A stretch of 64,000 nt of DNA from Rhodospirillaceae bacterium (GTDB lineage Bacteria; Pseudomonadota; Alphaproteobacteria; Rhodospirillales; Casp-alpha2): assembly GCA_016845145.1 (NCBI GenBank), contig JAERTE010000103.1, forward strand, positions 102,926 through 166,925, in the 5' to 3' direction. Below the pieces are notes generated by a model. That model worked only from the letters and a program-made list of their open reading frames with translations, did no database searches and was not told where the DNA came from. The position numbers and the translations under genes are program-made. Shown in pieces: positions 9,806 through 17,301 of this stretch (the stretch's first letter is position 1; each line of letters opens with the position of its first letter).

Positions 9806-10300
9806 CTAGGATTTGTTCTCAAAGGGCGAGCCGTCCTTACGGGTGAACGCGATCCCGCGCCCGTCCGACGACACACCGTGTAAGTCGATATCTGAATAAC
9901 TGCACACATCACCGGGCGGCCGATCACCAACCACCAGATAAGCCGCGTGCGCATCGCTGTCGTTTCGCAGACAATGGCCGTCTGCCTTATTGGCCGGAAA
10001 ACCCGCCGCCTGGCCTGGGCGAAGCGACTGTTCACCCGCATCGGTGATCAACGTCAGCTCGCCTTCCAGCATGTAGACGAACTCGTCTTGCTCGGAATGC
10101 CAATGGCGCTGTGACGACACCTCGCCCGGCGGCACGTGCACTAGGTTCACGCCGAAATGCGTCAGGCCCAAGGCATCGCCGATGGCGCGCTTTTTACGGC
10201 CCTTCGAGGTCTCATTCAACGGCGGCGGATAAATCGTTCCCATTGTGGGCTCCAGCGCCATGGGGTCGGTCAGGATGTTGGCTTTGGCCTTATCCGTCAT
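9806..10300 (-). CDS. Cupin domain protein
   Basis: About 164 residues. The cupin barrel motif is clear: HWHSEQDEFVYMLEGELTLI (metal-binding histidines and glutamate) followed by PGQAAGFPANKADGHCLRN, where the second motif histidine lies. Such proteins are often mononuclear-metal enzymes or small-ligand binders; the substrate is unknown. The ATG at 10300 overlaps the stop codon of the membrane-protein gene before it (ATGA), so the two are translationally coupled. Confidence 0.85.
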   Translation of the reverse strand: MTDKAKANILTDPMALEPTMGTIYPPPLNETSKGRKKRAIGDALGLTHFGVNLVHVPPGEVSSQRHWHSEQDEFVYMLEGELTLITDAGEQSLRPGQAAGFPANKADGHCLRNDSDAHAAYLVVGDRPPGDVCSYSDIDLHGVSSDGRGIAFTRKDGSPFENKS

Positions 10301-10752
10301 AGGTCCCACACTCCCCTGCCATGTCCTGCCAATATCGGTGCAAACGGCAACACCAGACAAAATCCATACATCACCATGGCCACCCTAGCCACTATACCCC
10401 AGCGCTTATCGACGCAATTGTCCGCACAGCGCCAAACGCCAATTGTCGCCCAAACCGCAAAGACGCTGTATGCCGCAATCAACACCACCGCACCCGTCGC
10501 CAGCCCCGCCACACCGGCATCGAGCGAGGCCGGGTCGACCGCGAACCCCAACACCATGGCAACGATCATAAATCCAAACCCAACACCGCCGACAATGCCG
10601 TGCCCGGCGACAAAGCACACCCAAAACGCCCGCCACAGTTCCATCCGCCCGAGCCAACCGTCTTTCCACCACACGCCAATGGGATCATTGGGCCCCGGTG
10701 CTCCTGGACCGGTGCCGAATTGGTCGATGAAGATGGGAGTTGGGTCGGCCAT
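10297..10752 (-). CDS. Small inner-membrane protein of unknown function
   Basis: About 151 residues with a polar N terminus (MADPTPIFIDQFGTG) and three or four hydrophobic stretches: around FWVCFVAGHGIVGGVGFGFM, ATGAVVLIAAYSVFAVWATI and VAMVMYGFCLVLPFAPILAG. A cysteine-containing loop (WRCADNCVDKRWG) separates the last two. I do not recognise a family. The ATG at 10752 follows AGGAGACG and lies five bases after the isovaleryl-CoA dehydrogenase stop; the 3' end overlaps the cupin start. Confidence 0.7.
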   Translation of the reverse strand: MADPTPIFIDQFGTGPGAPGPNDPIGVWWKDGWLGRMELWRAFWVCFVAGHGIVGGVGFGFMIVAMVLGFAVDPASLDAGVAGLATGAVVLIAAYSVFAVWATIGVWRCADNCVDKRWGIVARVAMVMYGFCLVLPFAPILAGHGRGVWDL

Positions 10753-10756
10753 AAAT

Positions 10757-11929
10757 CTACGTCGTCTCCTGGAACAATTCACGCCCGATCAACCAGCGGC
10801 GGATTTCGGACGTGCCGGCGCCGATTTCGTAGAGTTTGGCGTCACGCAGCAATCGGCCCGTCGGGTATTCATTGATGTAACCGTTGCCGCCCAGGCACTG
10901 GATCGCCTCCAGCGCCATCCAGGTGGCTTTCTCGGCGGCGTAGAGGATTGCGCCGGCGGCATCCTTGCGCGTCGTCTGCCCGCGGTCGCAGGCCTTGGCC
11001 ACGGCGTATACATAGGACTTGGTGGCGTTCATGGTGGTGTACATGTCGGCAAGCTTGCCCTGCATCAACTGAAACTCACCAATGGCCTGACCGAACTGCT
11101 TGCGCTCATGCATGTAGGGCACGACCACGTCCATGCAAGCCTGCATGATACCGGTGGGGCCGGCGGCAAGCACGGCGCGCTCATAATCCAGACCGCTCAT
11201 CAGCACGTTGACACCGCGCCCAACCTCGCCCAGCACGTTTTCGTCGGGGACCTCGCAATCGGTGAACACCAACTCGCAAGTGTTGGAGCCGCGCATACCC
11301 AGCTTGTCGAGTTTCTGTGCGGTTGAGAACCCCGTAAAGCCCTTCTCAATGATGAAGGCGGTAATCCCGCGCGGCCCACCTTCCGGATCGGTCTTGGCAT
11401 AGACCACCAACGTGTCGGCGTCGGGGCCGTTGGTGATCCACATCTTGTTGCCGTTGAGGATGTAGTGGTCGCCCTTTTTGTCGGCGCGCAGCTTCATGGA
11501 GACCACGTCGGACCCTGCACCCGGCTCGCTCATGGCCAGCGCGCCGACGTGCTCGCCGGAGATCAGTTTCGGCAGGTACTTGGCGCGCTGCGCCTCATTG
11601 CCGTTGCGGCGGATTTGGTTGACGCAGAGATTGGAGTGCGCGCCATATGACAGCCCAACTGAAGCCGACGCCCGGCTGATTTCCTCAACCGCGATGCAAT
11701 GTTCCAGATATCCCATGCCGGCGCCGCCGTATTCTTCCTCCACGGTGACACCCAATACCCCCAAATCGCCCATCTTGCGCCAGAGATCAACGGGAAATTC
11801 GTTCTTCTCATCAATATCGGCGGCGCGCGGCGCCACTTCGTCAGCGGCAAAGCTGCGCACAGAATCACGCAGCATCTCAGCGGTTTCGCCCAAGTCGAAA
11901 TCGAGGCTAGGGTATTCATTGGGGATCAT
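10757..11929 (-). CDS. liuA: Isovaleryl-CoA dehydrogenase
   Basis: FAD-dependent oxidation of isovaleryl-CoA to 3-methylcrotonyl-CoA, the first committed leucine step here. About 390 residues with the three acyl-CoA dehydrogenase domains. [14 protein letters not shown] and [13 protein letters not shown] are the FAD/substrate signatures. The catalytic base is the glutamate in [14 protein letters not shown], the position used by isovaleryl-CoA dehydrogenases; the alternative site reads [11 protein letters not shown] with alanine instead of glutamate. The ATG at 11929 is preceded by GGAGACAA. It is the second gene of the operon. Confidence 0.95.
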   Translation of the reverse strand: MIPNEYPSLDFDLGETAEMLRDSVRSFAADEVAPRAADIDEKNEFPVDLWRKMGDLGVLGVTVEEEYGGAGMGYLEHCIAVEEISRASASVGLSYGAHSNLCVNQIRRNGNEAQRAKYLPKLISGEHVGALAMSEPGAGSDVVSMKLRADKKGDHYILNGNKMWITNGPDADTLVVYAKTDPEGGPRGITAFIIEKGFTGFSTAQKLDKLGMRGSNTCELVFTDCEVPDENVLGEVGRGVNVLMSGLDYERAVLAAGPTGIMQACMDVVVPYMHERKQFGQAIGEFQLMQGKLADMYTTMNATKSYVYAVAKACDRGQTTRKDAAGAILYAAEKATWMALEAIQCLGGNGYINEYPTGRLLRDAKLYEIGAGTSEIRRWLIGRELFQETT

Positions 11930-11981
11930 GCTTTGTCTCCCTGGGATCCTAACAATTGTTGTAGCGGACCGGGCGGCCCAC

Positions 11982-12014
11982 GCCAAATCAACCTTTTGGC
12001 CAAATCAACCTTTT
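11982..12014. repeat. Short tandem duplication (two 16-base copies)
   Basis: The 16-base unit GCCAAATCAACCTTTT occurs at 11982-11997 and again at 11999-12014, offset by 17 bases. One copy contains the last codons and stop of the thioesterase gene; the other lies in the following spacer. Confidence 0.85.
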
Positions 12015-12466
12015 ACGTCGTCGCGCCCGACAATCCTCATGAGTGTTTGCTGCATCAGGGCGCATACTGTTTCACGCCCACTCTCGACGGCAACGATCTC
12101 GCCTTTGGTGACCGTCAATGTCCGGCCCGATTTGACCACCTCGCCCCGCGCCAACAGCTTCTCGCCCTGCGCCGGCGCCAAACAATTGACCTTGAACTCC
12201 ACGGTCAGAATGCTGTCTTCAGGCTCAAACAGGGAAAAGGCGGCATACCCGCCGGCTGTATCGATAATCGCCGCCAAGGCACCACCGTGGAAGAAATCAT
12301 GCTGCTGTGTAATTTCCGGCCTAAACGGCAAGGCGATCTCGCAAAAACCGGGGCGCACGGCCGTAATTTCAGCGCCCAAGTGGCTCATCATGCCTTGCTT
12401 GGAGAAGCTTTCGCGCACCCGTTCAGCATAGTCATCCGTCGCCGGTGCAAAACCGTTCTCGCCCAT
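12005..12466 (-). CDS. PaaI-family hotdog-fold thioesterase
   Basis: A 153-residue protein with the hotdog signature HDFFHGGALAAIIDTAGGYAA, in which HGG and the downstream acidic residue form the active site of PaaI/ACOT13-type acyl-CoA thioesterases. It is the first gene of the liu operon and may release CoA from stalled branched intermediates; that role is inference. The ATG at 12466 lies about 29 bases from the proposed -10 element. A 16-base repeat duplicates its 3' end. Confidence 0.88.
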   Translation of the reverse strand: MGENGFAPATDDYAERVRESFSKQGMMSHLGAEITAVRPGFCEIALPFRPEITQQHDFFHGGALAAIIDTAGGYAAFSLFEPEDSILTVEFKVNCLAPAQGEKLLARGEVVKSGRTLTVTKGEIVAVESGRETVCALMQQTLMRIVGRDDVKG

Positions 12467-12480
12467 CCGTTACCGCCTCC

Positions 12481-12494
12481 CTAACGGTCGTTAG
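12481..12494. promoter_or_regulatory. Inverted repeat near the liu transcription start
   Basis: CTAACG-GT-CGTTAG is a perfect 6-2-6 inverted repeat immediately downstream of the minus-strand -10 element. Its form resembles TetR-type operators. It would lie over the transcription start, a typical repression site. No cognate regulator is identified in this window. Confidence 0.5.
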
Positions 12495-12523
12495 CTTATA
12501 ATTTACGTTTACGTAAACGTCAA
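12495..12523 (-). promoter_or_regulatory. Promoter of the liu operon
   Basis: On the minus strand TTGACG (12523-12518) and TATAAG (12500-12495) are separated by exactly 17 bases. The spacing and sequence are close to sigma70 consensus, and the element points to the thioesterase gene at 12466. The spacer is mostly occupied by the LiuR-type palindrome. Confidence 0.8.
12502..12523. promoter_or_regulatory. LiuR-type operator in the thioesterase/CMD divergent promoter region
   Basis: The core ACGTTTACGTAAACGT (12505-12520) is a perfect 16-base palindrome lying between the -35 and -10 elements, the position used by MerR-family regulators. The 22-base site matches the box before liuR (22086-22107) at 16 positions. 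A plus-strand promoter, TTTACG (12502-12507), 16 bases, TATTTT (12524-12529), could serve the 12589 gene from the same site. Binding by LiuR is inference. Confidence 0.75.
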
Positions 12524-12588
12524 TATTTTTCCTGTTTGAACCCCCGCTCTACCCGCCATACAGTCCCATCCGACCAAGGAGATCATTT

Positions 12589-13179
12589 ATGCCTCGAATT
12601 CCGCGCCTTCCCGTCAACGACCTGACAGCCGATCAGAACGCACTGGTTCAATCCATTACCGGCGGTAAGCGCGGGGCTGGACGCCCTATCGAAGATTTCA
12701 CTTATGGAGACGGCAGCCTGCGCGGCCCGTTTAACGCCTGGCTGCATAGCCCGGCAACCGGCGAGCGTGCGCAGAAGTTGGGAGAAAGCCTGCGTTTCGA
12801 CAATGCCATGCCGCCGACATTGCGAGAGTTAGCGATTATCTGCGTCGCCGTGCATTGGCGCGCGCAATATGAATGGTGGGCACACGCGCGTATCGGGTTA
12901 AAGGAAGGCCTGGCGTCCGAAGTCGTCGATGCTATCAAAGCCGGCGAGACGCCACCCGAGACTGAGCCCGGCGTGCAAGCCGTCACAGCCTTCGTGAAAG
13001 AAACCTTGACGGATCGCCGTGTCACTGACGCCACCTACGCCGCTACGCACGGGCGGCTGGGCGACCAGGGAGTCGTCGATCTGGTGTCCACCATCGGATA
13101 CTATTGCATGGTTTCGGCGACTCTCAACGTCTTCCAGGTCCCCTTGCCGGAAGGGGAAACGCCGCCGTTCGCCGAATAG
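12589..13179 (+). CDS. Carboxymuconolactone decarboxylase (AhpD-like) family protein
   Basis: A 196-residue helical protein of the CMD/AhpD superfamily, recognisable from PPTLRELAIICVAVHWRAQYEWWAHARIG in segments (RELAI then W..Y.W..H). The cysteine pair CxxC of peroxidase-active AhpD is absent: only one cysteine lies in ICVAVHW. A non-redox decarboxylase-like or unknown role is therefore more likely. AAGGAG sits before the ATG at 12589. It is transcribed divergently from the liu operon and may share its operator. Confidence 0.85.
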   Translation: MPRIPRLPVNDLTADQNALVQSITGGKRGAGRPIEDFTYGDGSLRGPFNAWLHSPATGERAQKLGESLRFDNAMPPTLRELAIICVAVHWRAQYEWWAHARIGLKEGLASEVVDAIKAGETPPETEPGVQAVTAFVKETLTDRRVTDATYAATHGRLGDQGVVDLVSTIGYYCMVSATLNVFQVPLPEGETPPFAE

Positions 13180-13243
13180 CCACAGCCTCCAGACAGGCAG
13201 CCAACACCTTGAGTTGGCGATGGCATTGGCCTATCAGTGGGCC

Positions 13244-13843
13244 ATGAGTGTACACTCTAAAGCCGTAACGTTTATCCGAATGATCCTCAGCGGCACAGCC
13301 GGATTGGCGGTCTGTTTGCACGCTGGCACCTTAGCCGCGCAGCAACCGGCGCCTCCGCCCGGTCCGCCCGCCACCCAATGGAGCGGCGGCGGCCTGAAAC
13401 TCGAAGTCGCGCCGCTGCTGATTGAACCGGCAACAGCTTTTTTCCTCAACCGCGGGTTTCCCTTCGCAGAGGCTGAACGCATTGCGCGGGAAGGCTGCGT
13501 TTTCCGATCCTCGATAGGCCACTCAGGCAACACGCCTGAGCCGATCAGCATTGATGTCAGGCAATGGCGGGTCATGCCCGTCGGTCGCGGCGAGCAGACC
13601 TACAAGAGCAAGGAAGACTGGCTCGAGAGTTTCACCGCTGCAGACGTACCGGAGAAAGCAATGATCGCCTTCCGTTGGGCGCTGTTTCCGACGACAGCGA
13701 AGTTCGGCCCCGACGACTACAATTGGGGTATCCATGCCTTCGGACTACCAATGGGCACTCGGTTCGATCTCCGCCTCGTCTGGCGACAGGGAAAAACGCG
13801 CCACGAAACCCAACTGAAAGGCCTGACATGCTCGAAATATTGA
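13244..13843 (+). CDS. Exported protein of unknown function
   Basis: About 199 residues with an N-terminal signal peptide (hydrophobic stretch MILSGTAGLAVCLHAGTLA followed by a likely cleavage near AAQQ), then a proline-rich linker and a compact domain. The mature part has conserved-looking patterns EPATAFFLNRGFPF, EGCVFRSSIGH and a C-terminal pair of cysteines shared between EGCVF and LTCSKY. I do not recognise the family. An ATG at 13220 is an alternative start. The gene overlaps the thioredoxin-like gene by 16 bases, suggesting a periplasmic pair in which the thioredoxin may act on these cysteines. Confidence 0.65.
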   Translation: MSVHSKAVTFIRMILSGTAGLAVCLHAGTLAAQQPAPPPGPPATQWSGGGLKLEVAPLLIEPATAFFLNRGFPFAEAERIAREGCVFRSSIGHSGNTPEPISIDVRQWRVMPVGRGEQTYKSKEDWLESFTAADVPEKAMIAFRWALFPTTAKFGPDDYNWGIHAFGLPMGTRFDLRLVWRQGKTRHETQLKGLTCSKY

Positions 13844-14370
13844 CCGGCGAAATGTCGCGGCGCCAGGCGTTGTCGTTGTTCGGCATCAGCGCCGTCGCAA
13901 GCCTGTTACCAGCATATGCCGTAGCGGGCGCTCTGCCCCTGGCATCGCTGAGCGGAAACCCGGCGCCGGATTTCGCACTGCCCAACCTGGACGGTGAAAC
14001 GATCCGCCTGTCTCAGTTCAAAGGCCGGGTCGTCATCGTCAATTTCTGGGCCACCTGGTGCCCGCCGTGCCGATTTGAAATCCCGTCGATGCAACGTGCC
14101 TGGGAGAAAACCCGCGATGAAGGAATCGTCATGCTTGCCCTTCACATCGGCGGCGATACGGATGAAGTGACGAACTTCTCTTTCGATCACGGAGCGGAGT
14201 TCCCGATTCTTATGGACACTGGATCCGAGGTCATCAATCGATGGCCAGTGCGTGGGCTGCCGACGACAGTCGTGGTTGATCCGCCAGGCAACATGGCGTT
14301 GCGTGCCATCGGCGGACGCGAATGGGATGCGCCGGCCATCCTGGCGCAAATCAGGGCGTTGAAGGCCTGA
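13828..14370 (+). CDS. TlpA-like periplasmic thiol-disulfide oxidoreductase
   Basis: About 180 residues. The N terminus carries MSRRQALSLFGISAVASLLP, a twin-arginine-like signal. The thioredoxin fold follows, with the redox motif WCPPC in NFWATWCPPCRFEIP, a KGRVVIVNFW strand and the cis-proline segment RGLPTTVVVD. This is the TlpA/ResA/redoxin branch, likely reducing disulfides outside the cytoplasm. The ATG at 13828 lies inside the preceding gene's 3' end, so the two genes are translationally linked. Whether export is by Tat or Sec is uncertain, since the signal lacks the full SRRxFLK consensus. Confidence 0.9.
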   Translation: MLEILTGEMSRRQALSLFGISAVASLLPAYAVAGALPLASLSGNPAPDFALPNLDGETIRLSQFKGRVVIVNFWATWCPPCRFEIPSMQRAWEKTRDEGIVMLALHIGGDTDEVTNFSFDHGAEFPILMDTGSEVINRWPVRGLPTTVVVDPPGNMALRAIGGREWDAPAILAQIRALKA

Positions 14371-14373
14371 CGC

Positions 14374-15879
14374 CTAGGCCGCTTGCTCAGCTTCGTGCGC
14401 CTGGTCACTGAACTCATGCGCGATGGCCTCGAATTTATCCTGGATGGCGAGATAAGCCTCGACCACATCGGGGTCGAAGTGCGTACCGTTACCCTTGAAG
14501 ATGATATCGCTCGCCTCACCGTGAGAGAAAGCCGGCTTATAGACACGTTTCGAGATTAAGGCGTCATACACATCAGCCAAAGCCATCAGACGTCCGGAAA
14601 CCGGGATATCATTACCCTTCAAGCCCTTGGGATAACCTGATCCGTCCCACTTCTCATGATGCGAAAGTGAGATCTCCTTGGCGTAGCGCAGGAAGGAATT
14701 GGAACCGAGTGTCTTTTCCGCCACAGCCAGCGCCTCCGCGCCCAGCCCCGGGTGGTCTTTCATGACCTCGAACTCCTCGTCGGTCAACTTACCGGGCTTA
14801 AGCAAAATGTTGTCCGGAATGCCAACCTTGCCAATGTCGTGCAACGGCGCTGATTTGTACATGAGCTCAATATTCTCGTCGCTCAACTCCGCCGAAAATC
14901 GCGGATGGGTTTGCAGATACTCGGCCAGCGCCTTCACGTAGCGCTGGGTTCGCAAGATATGCGCACCGGTCTCGTTATCGCGGGTTTCTGCCAAGGATGC
15001 CAAACTCATGATCGATACGTCGCGGGTGCGGCGGATTTCTTCCGTCGTTTCGCGCAGGCCTTTGACCATCTTGTTGGTATGCACGGCCATGAGACCAAAC
15101 TCATCGTTGGTGCCGACCGGCACGAAACCATCCAACTCGCCAAGAGTCGCGCGCTCGAGAACACCATTTTCGTTGTCCAAAAAACCCGTCAGGTTTTGCG
15201 TGTAGGAATAGATCACGTTGATCACGTAGGCCAAGATGACACCGGCGACAAAAGCAAGTTCGGTGAGAATGTATGTCCGCGCGTCTTCGTAACTGACCTT
15301 GGTGCCGATCCCGGTAAACCAATAGAGGTCCTTGTTGATCACCAGAAACATCACTGCCAGGATGAACAACACACTAAACGCGGCGAACAAACCAAGTTTG
15401 CCAGAAAGCGGCAGGTAACGTTCCGACAACTGCAGATGATTGCCGGTCCGGCACGAATGAGCGACCAGGGCGCGCTGCCATTCCAGTGCCAGATCCGTGG
15501 CGATGAAATAGCCGACCGTCAACAGACCGGTCAGCACCTTCAAACCGCTTTCCATAGGAAATCCGTGCACGGTCGAATTGTATGCCCAGAGCCCCAGCCC
15601 GGCTGCCAGAAACACGCTGAACTCCAACGCCAGGATTCGTATTGTCTGGCGATGGAATTCCACGCGTCGGACGAACAGCACTTTCAACAAAACGCGCGCG
15701 GCGTACATGGCGGCAAACGCCATCACAATTGGCGCCGCCAGTTGAAGCAGAGTGAGAGAATCTAAGAACGGGCAGATCTCAGCACCGTAAAAAACGATGA
15801 TGGCTAAAGCGATCGCATAGTGCGTTGTCGCGCGTGTGTGCGGAGGATGCTCGAAGGTATCTATGTTGGCTTTCTTCAT
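14374..15879 (-). CDS. Membrane-bound HD-GYP domain cyclic-di-GMP phosphodiesterase
   Basis: A 501-residue protein. Hydrophobic segments at roughly 20-60, 80-100, 113-130, 162-182 and 205-225 form an N-terminal membrane sensor, then a HAMP-like linker (about 226-280). The HD-GYP domain follows, with HDIGKVGIPD (347-356) and HHEKWDGSGYPKG (407-419), the metal-binding and GYP signatures. It should hydrolyse cyclic-di-GMP to GMP or pGpG. AAAGGAAAA precedes the ATG at 15879. It converges with the thioredoxin gene, with only three bases between stops. Confidence 0.93.
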   Translation of the reverse strand: MKKANIDTFEHPPHTRATTHYAIALAIIVFYGAEICPFLDSLTLLQLAAPIVMAFAAMYAARVLLKVLFVRRVEFHRQTIRILALEFSVFLAAGLGLWAYNSTVHGFPMESGLKVLTGLLTVGYFIATDLALEWQRALVAHSCRTGNHLQLSERYLPLSGKLGLFAAFSVLFILAVMFLVINKDLYWFTGIGTKVSYEDARTYILTELAFVAGVILAYVINVIYSYTQNLTGFLDNENGVLERATLGELDGFVPVGTNDEFGLMAVHTNKMVKGLRETTEEIRRTRDVSIMSLASLAETRDNETGAHILRTQRYVKALAEYLQTHPRFSAELSDENIELMYKSAPLHDIGKVGIPDNILLKPGKLTDEEFEVMKDHPGLGAEALAVAEKTLGSNSFLRYAKEISLSHHEKWDGSGYPKGLKGNDIPVSGRLMALADVYDALISKRVYKPAFSHGEASDIIFKGNGTHFDPDVVEAYLAIQDKFEAIAHEFSDQAHEAEQAA

Positions 15880-16067
15880 GGCCGTTTTCCTTTTGCCGAA
15901 AAGGTTGTCCGCGCCCCTTTCGACTCTTATGCACCATTATTTACTTTCGTCATATTCACTCCCACTCACAACCTTGTGTTGGTTGCGCGACCCGATCACC
16001 GGCTTGCACCTTGATGTGCGCGACTTCATTGTGAAGCATGAAGACAAAATCAATTGGGGAGAAGGTT

Positions 16068-17285
16068 ATGCGGGTCATCATCGTCGGCTGCGGAATCGGG
16101 GGCGCCACAGCAGCACTGGCATTGCAGAAAGCGGGAATTGAGCATGTCGTGCTGGAGCAGGCAGCTGAATTGAAGGAAGTCGGTGCCGGCCTGCAGCTCA
16201 GCCCCAACGCCGTCCGCGTGCTGGAATGGGTCGGGCTGTCCGACGAGTTGGCCAAGATTGGCGCCGTGCCGCAGGCACATTTGTTTATCGACGGGCTAAG
16301 CGGCGAGACCTTATTGCAAACGCCGCTGATGCCAAAGGTTCGGGATTTCTTCGGCGCCCCTTATTACCATGCCCATCGCGCTGAACTCCTCGATATCCTT
16401 ACAGGCGCCACGACCGAACGCCAGTTGCGTCTGAATGCTGAGGTCACGTCGATCTCACAAAATGCCGATGGTGTCCGGGTGACGTTGGCGGACGGGTCGG
16501 AAGAACACGGAGATGTTCTCATCGGCGCCGATGGTGTGCACTCGGTGGTGCGTGAACAGGTGTTCAAGCCTGATCCGCCGCGCAACACCGGCTGCGCCGC
16601 GTGGCGCGGTTTGGTACCACCCGACGTGGCCCGCGATCTTGGGTTCGAACGCAACGCGTACGCCTATATGGCGCCGCATCGCTGTGCGGTGTTGTACTAC
16701 GTATCGGGCGGCGAGATGTTCAACTGGGTGGGCATTGGCCCGCACAGTGAGAACGCCCGCGAATCGTGGTCGCAGCGCGGCTCGAACGACGCCGCGCTTG
16801 CCGAGTATGCCGGATGGCTGCCGCAGGTCCGTGATATCATTGCCGAAACGGAAAACCTGTTCATGACCTCCATGCGCGACCGAGAACCGCTGGAGAAATG
16901 GGCCGACGGCCGGATCGCGCTTCTCGGCGATGCGGCACACGCCATGCTCCCCTATCACGCACAGGGCGCGGGGCAATCCATCGAAGACGCTTGGGTATTG
17001 GCGCGGTGTATCGAGATGGGCGCGTCCGACATTCCCGCAGCGTTACTGAAATACCAGAATTTGCGGATAGAGCGGGCCAACAAAGTGCAAATGCAATCAC
17101 GTCAGGCAGAGCATATGTTTCAGATGAGTGACGCCGATGAAATCGCCCAACGAAATGCACGCTTCGCTAAACATCAGGATTCTGCGCCGGACGGCTTTCC
17201 CATTGGCCAGCGCTGGCTCTATAGCTATGACGCTGAAAAAGCCGTCACGGGCACTGATGAGGAATGGCAAGCGCTCAGTTGGTAG
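16068..17285 (+). CDS. FAD-dependent aromatic-type monooxygenase
   Basis: A 405-residue class A flavoprotein hydroxylase. The dinucleotide motif GCGIGGATAALAL is at residues 7-19, a DG-type motif is in LIGADGVHSVVR and the second FAD motif in IALLGDAAHAMLPYHAQGAG. The pattern is close to salicylate 1-hydroxylase and 3-hydroxybenzoate 6-hydroxylase families (NAD(P)H and O2 dependent), but the substrate cannot be read. I chose the ATG at 16068 because GGGGAGAAGG is directly before it; an ATG at 16038 adds ten residues. Confidence 0.9.
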   Translation: MRVIIVGCGIGGATAALALQKAGIEHVVLEQAAELKEVGAGLQLSPNAVRVLEWVGLSDELAKIGAVPQAHLFIDGLSGETLLQTPLMPKVRDFFGAPYYHAHRAELLDILTGATTERQLRLNAEVTSISQNADGVRVTLADGSEEHGDVLIGADGVHSVVREQVFKPDPPRNTGCAAWRGLVPPDVARDLGFERNAYAYMAPHRCAVLYYVSGGEMFNWVGIGPHSENARESWSQRGSNDAALAEYAGWLPQVRDIIAETENLFMTSMRDREPLEKWADGRIALLGDAAHAMLPYHAQGAGQSIEDAWVLARCIEMGASDIPAALLKYQNLRIERANKVQMQSRQAEHMFQMSDADEIAQRNARFAKHQDSAPDGFPIGQRWLYSYDAEKAVTGTDEEWQALSW

Positions 17286-17301
17286 TGCGAACCAGATGGC
17301 G

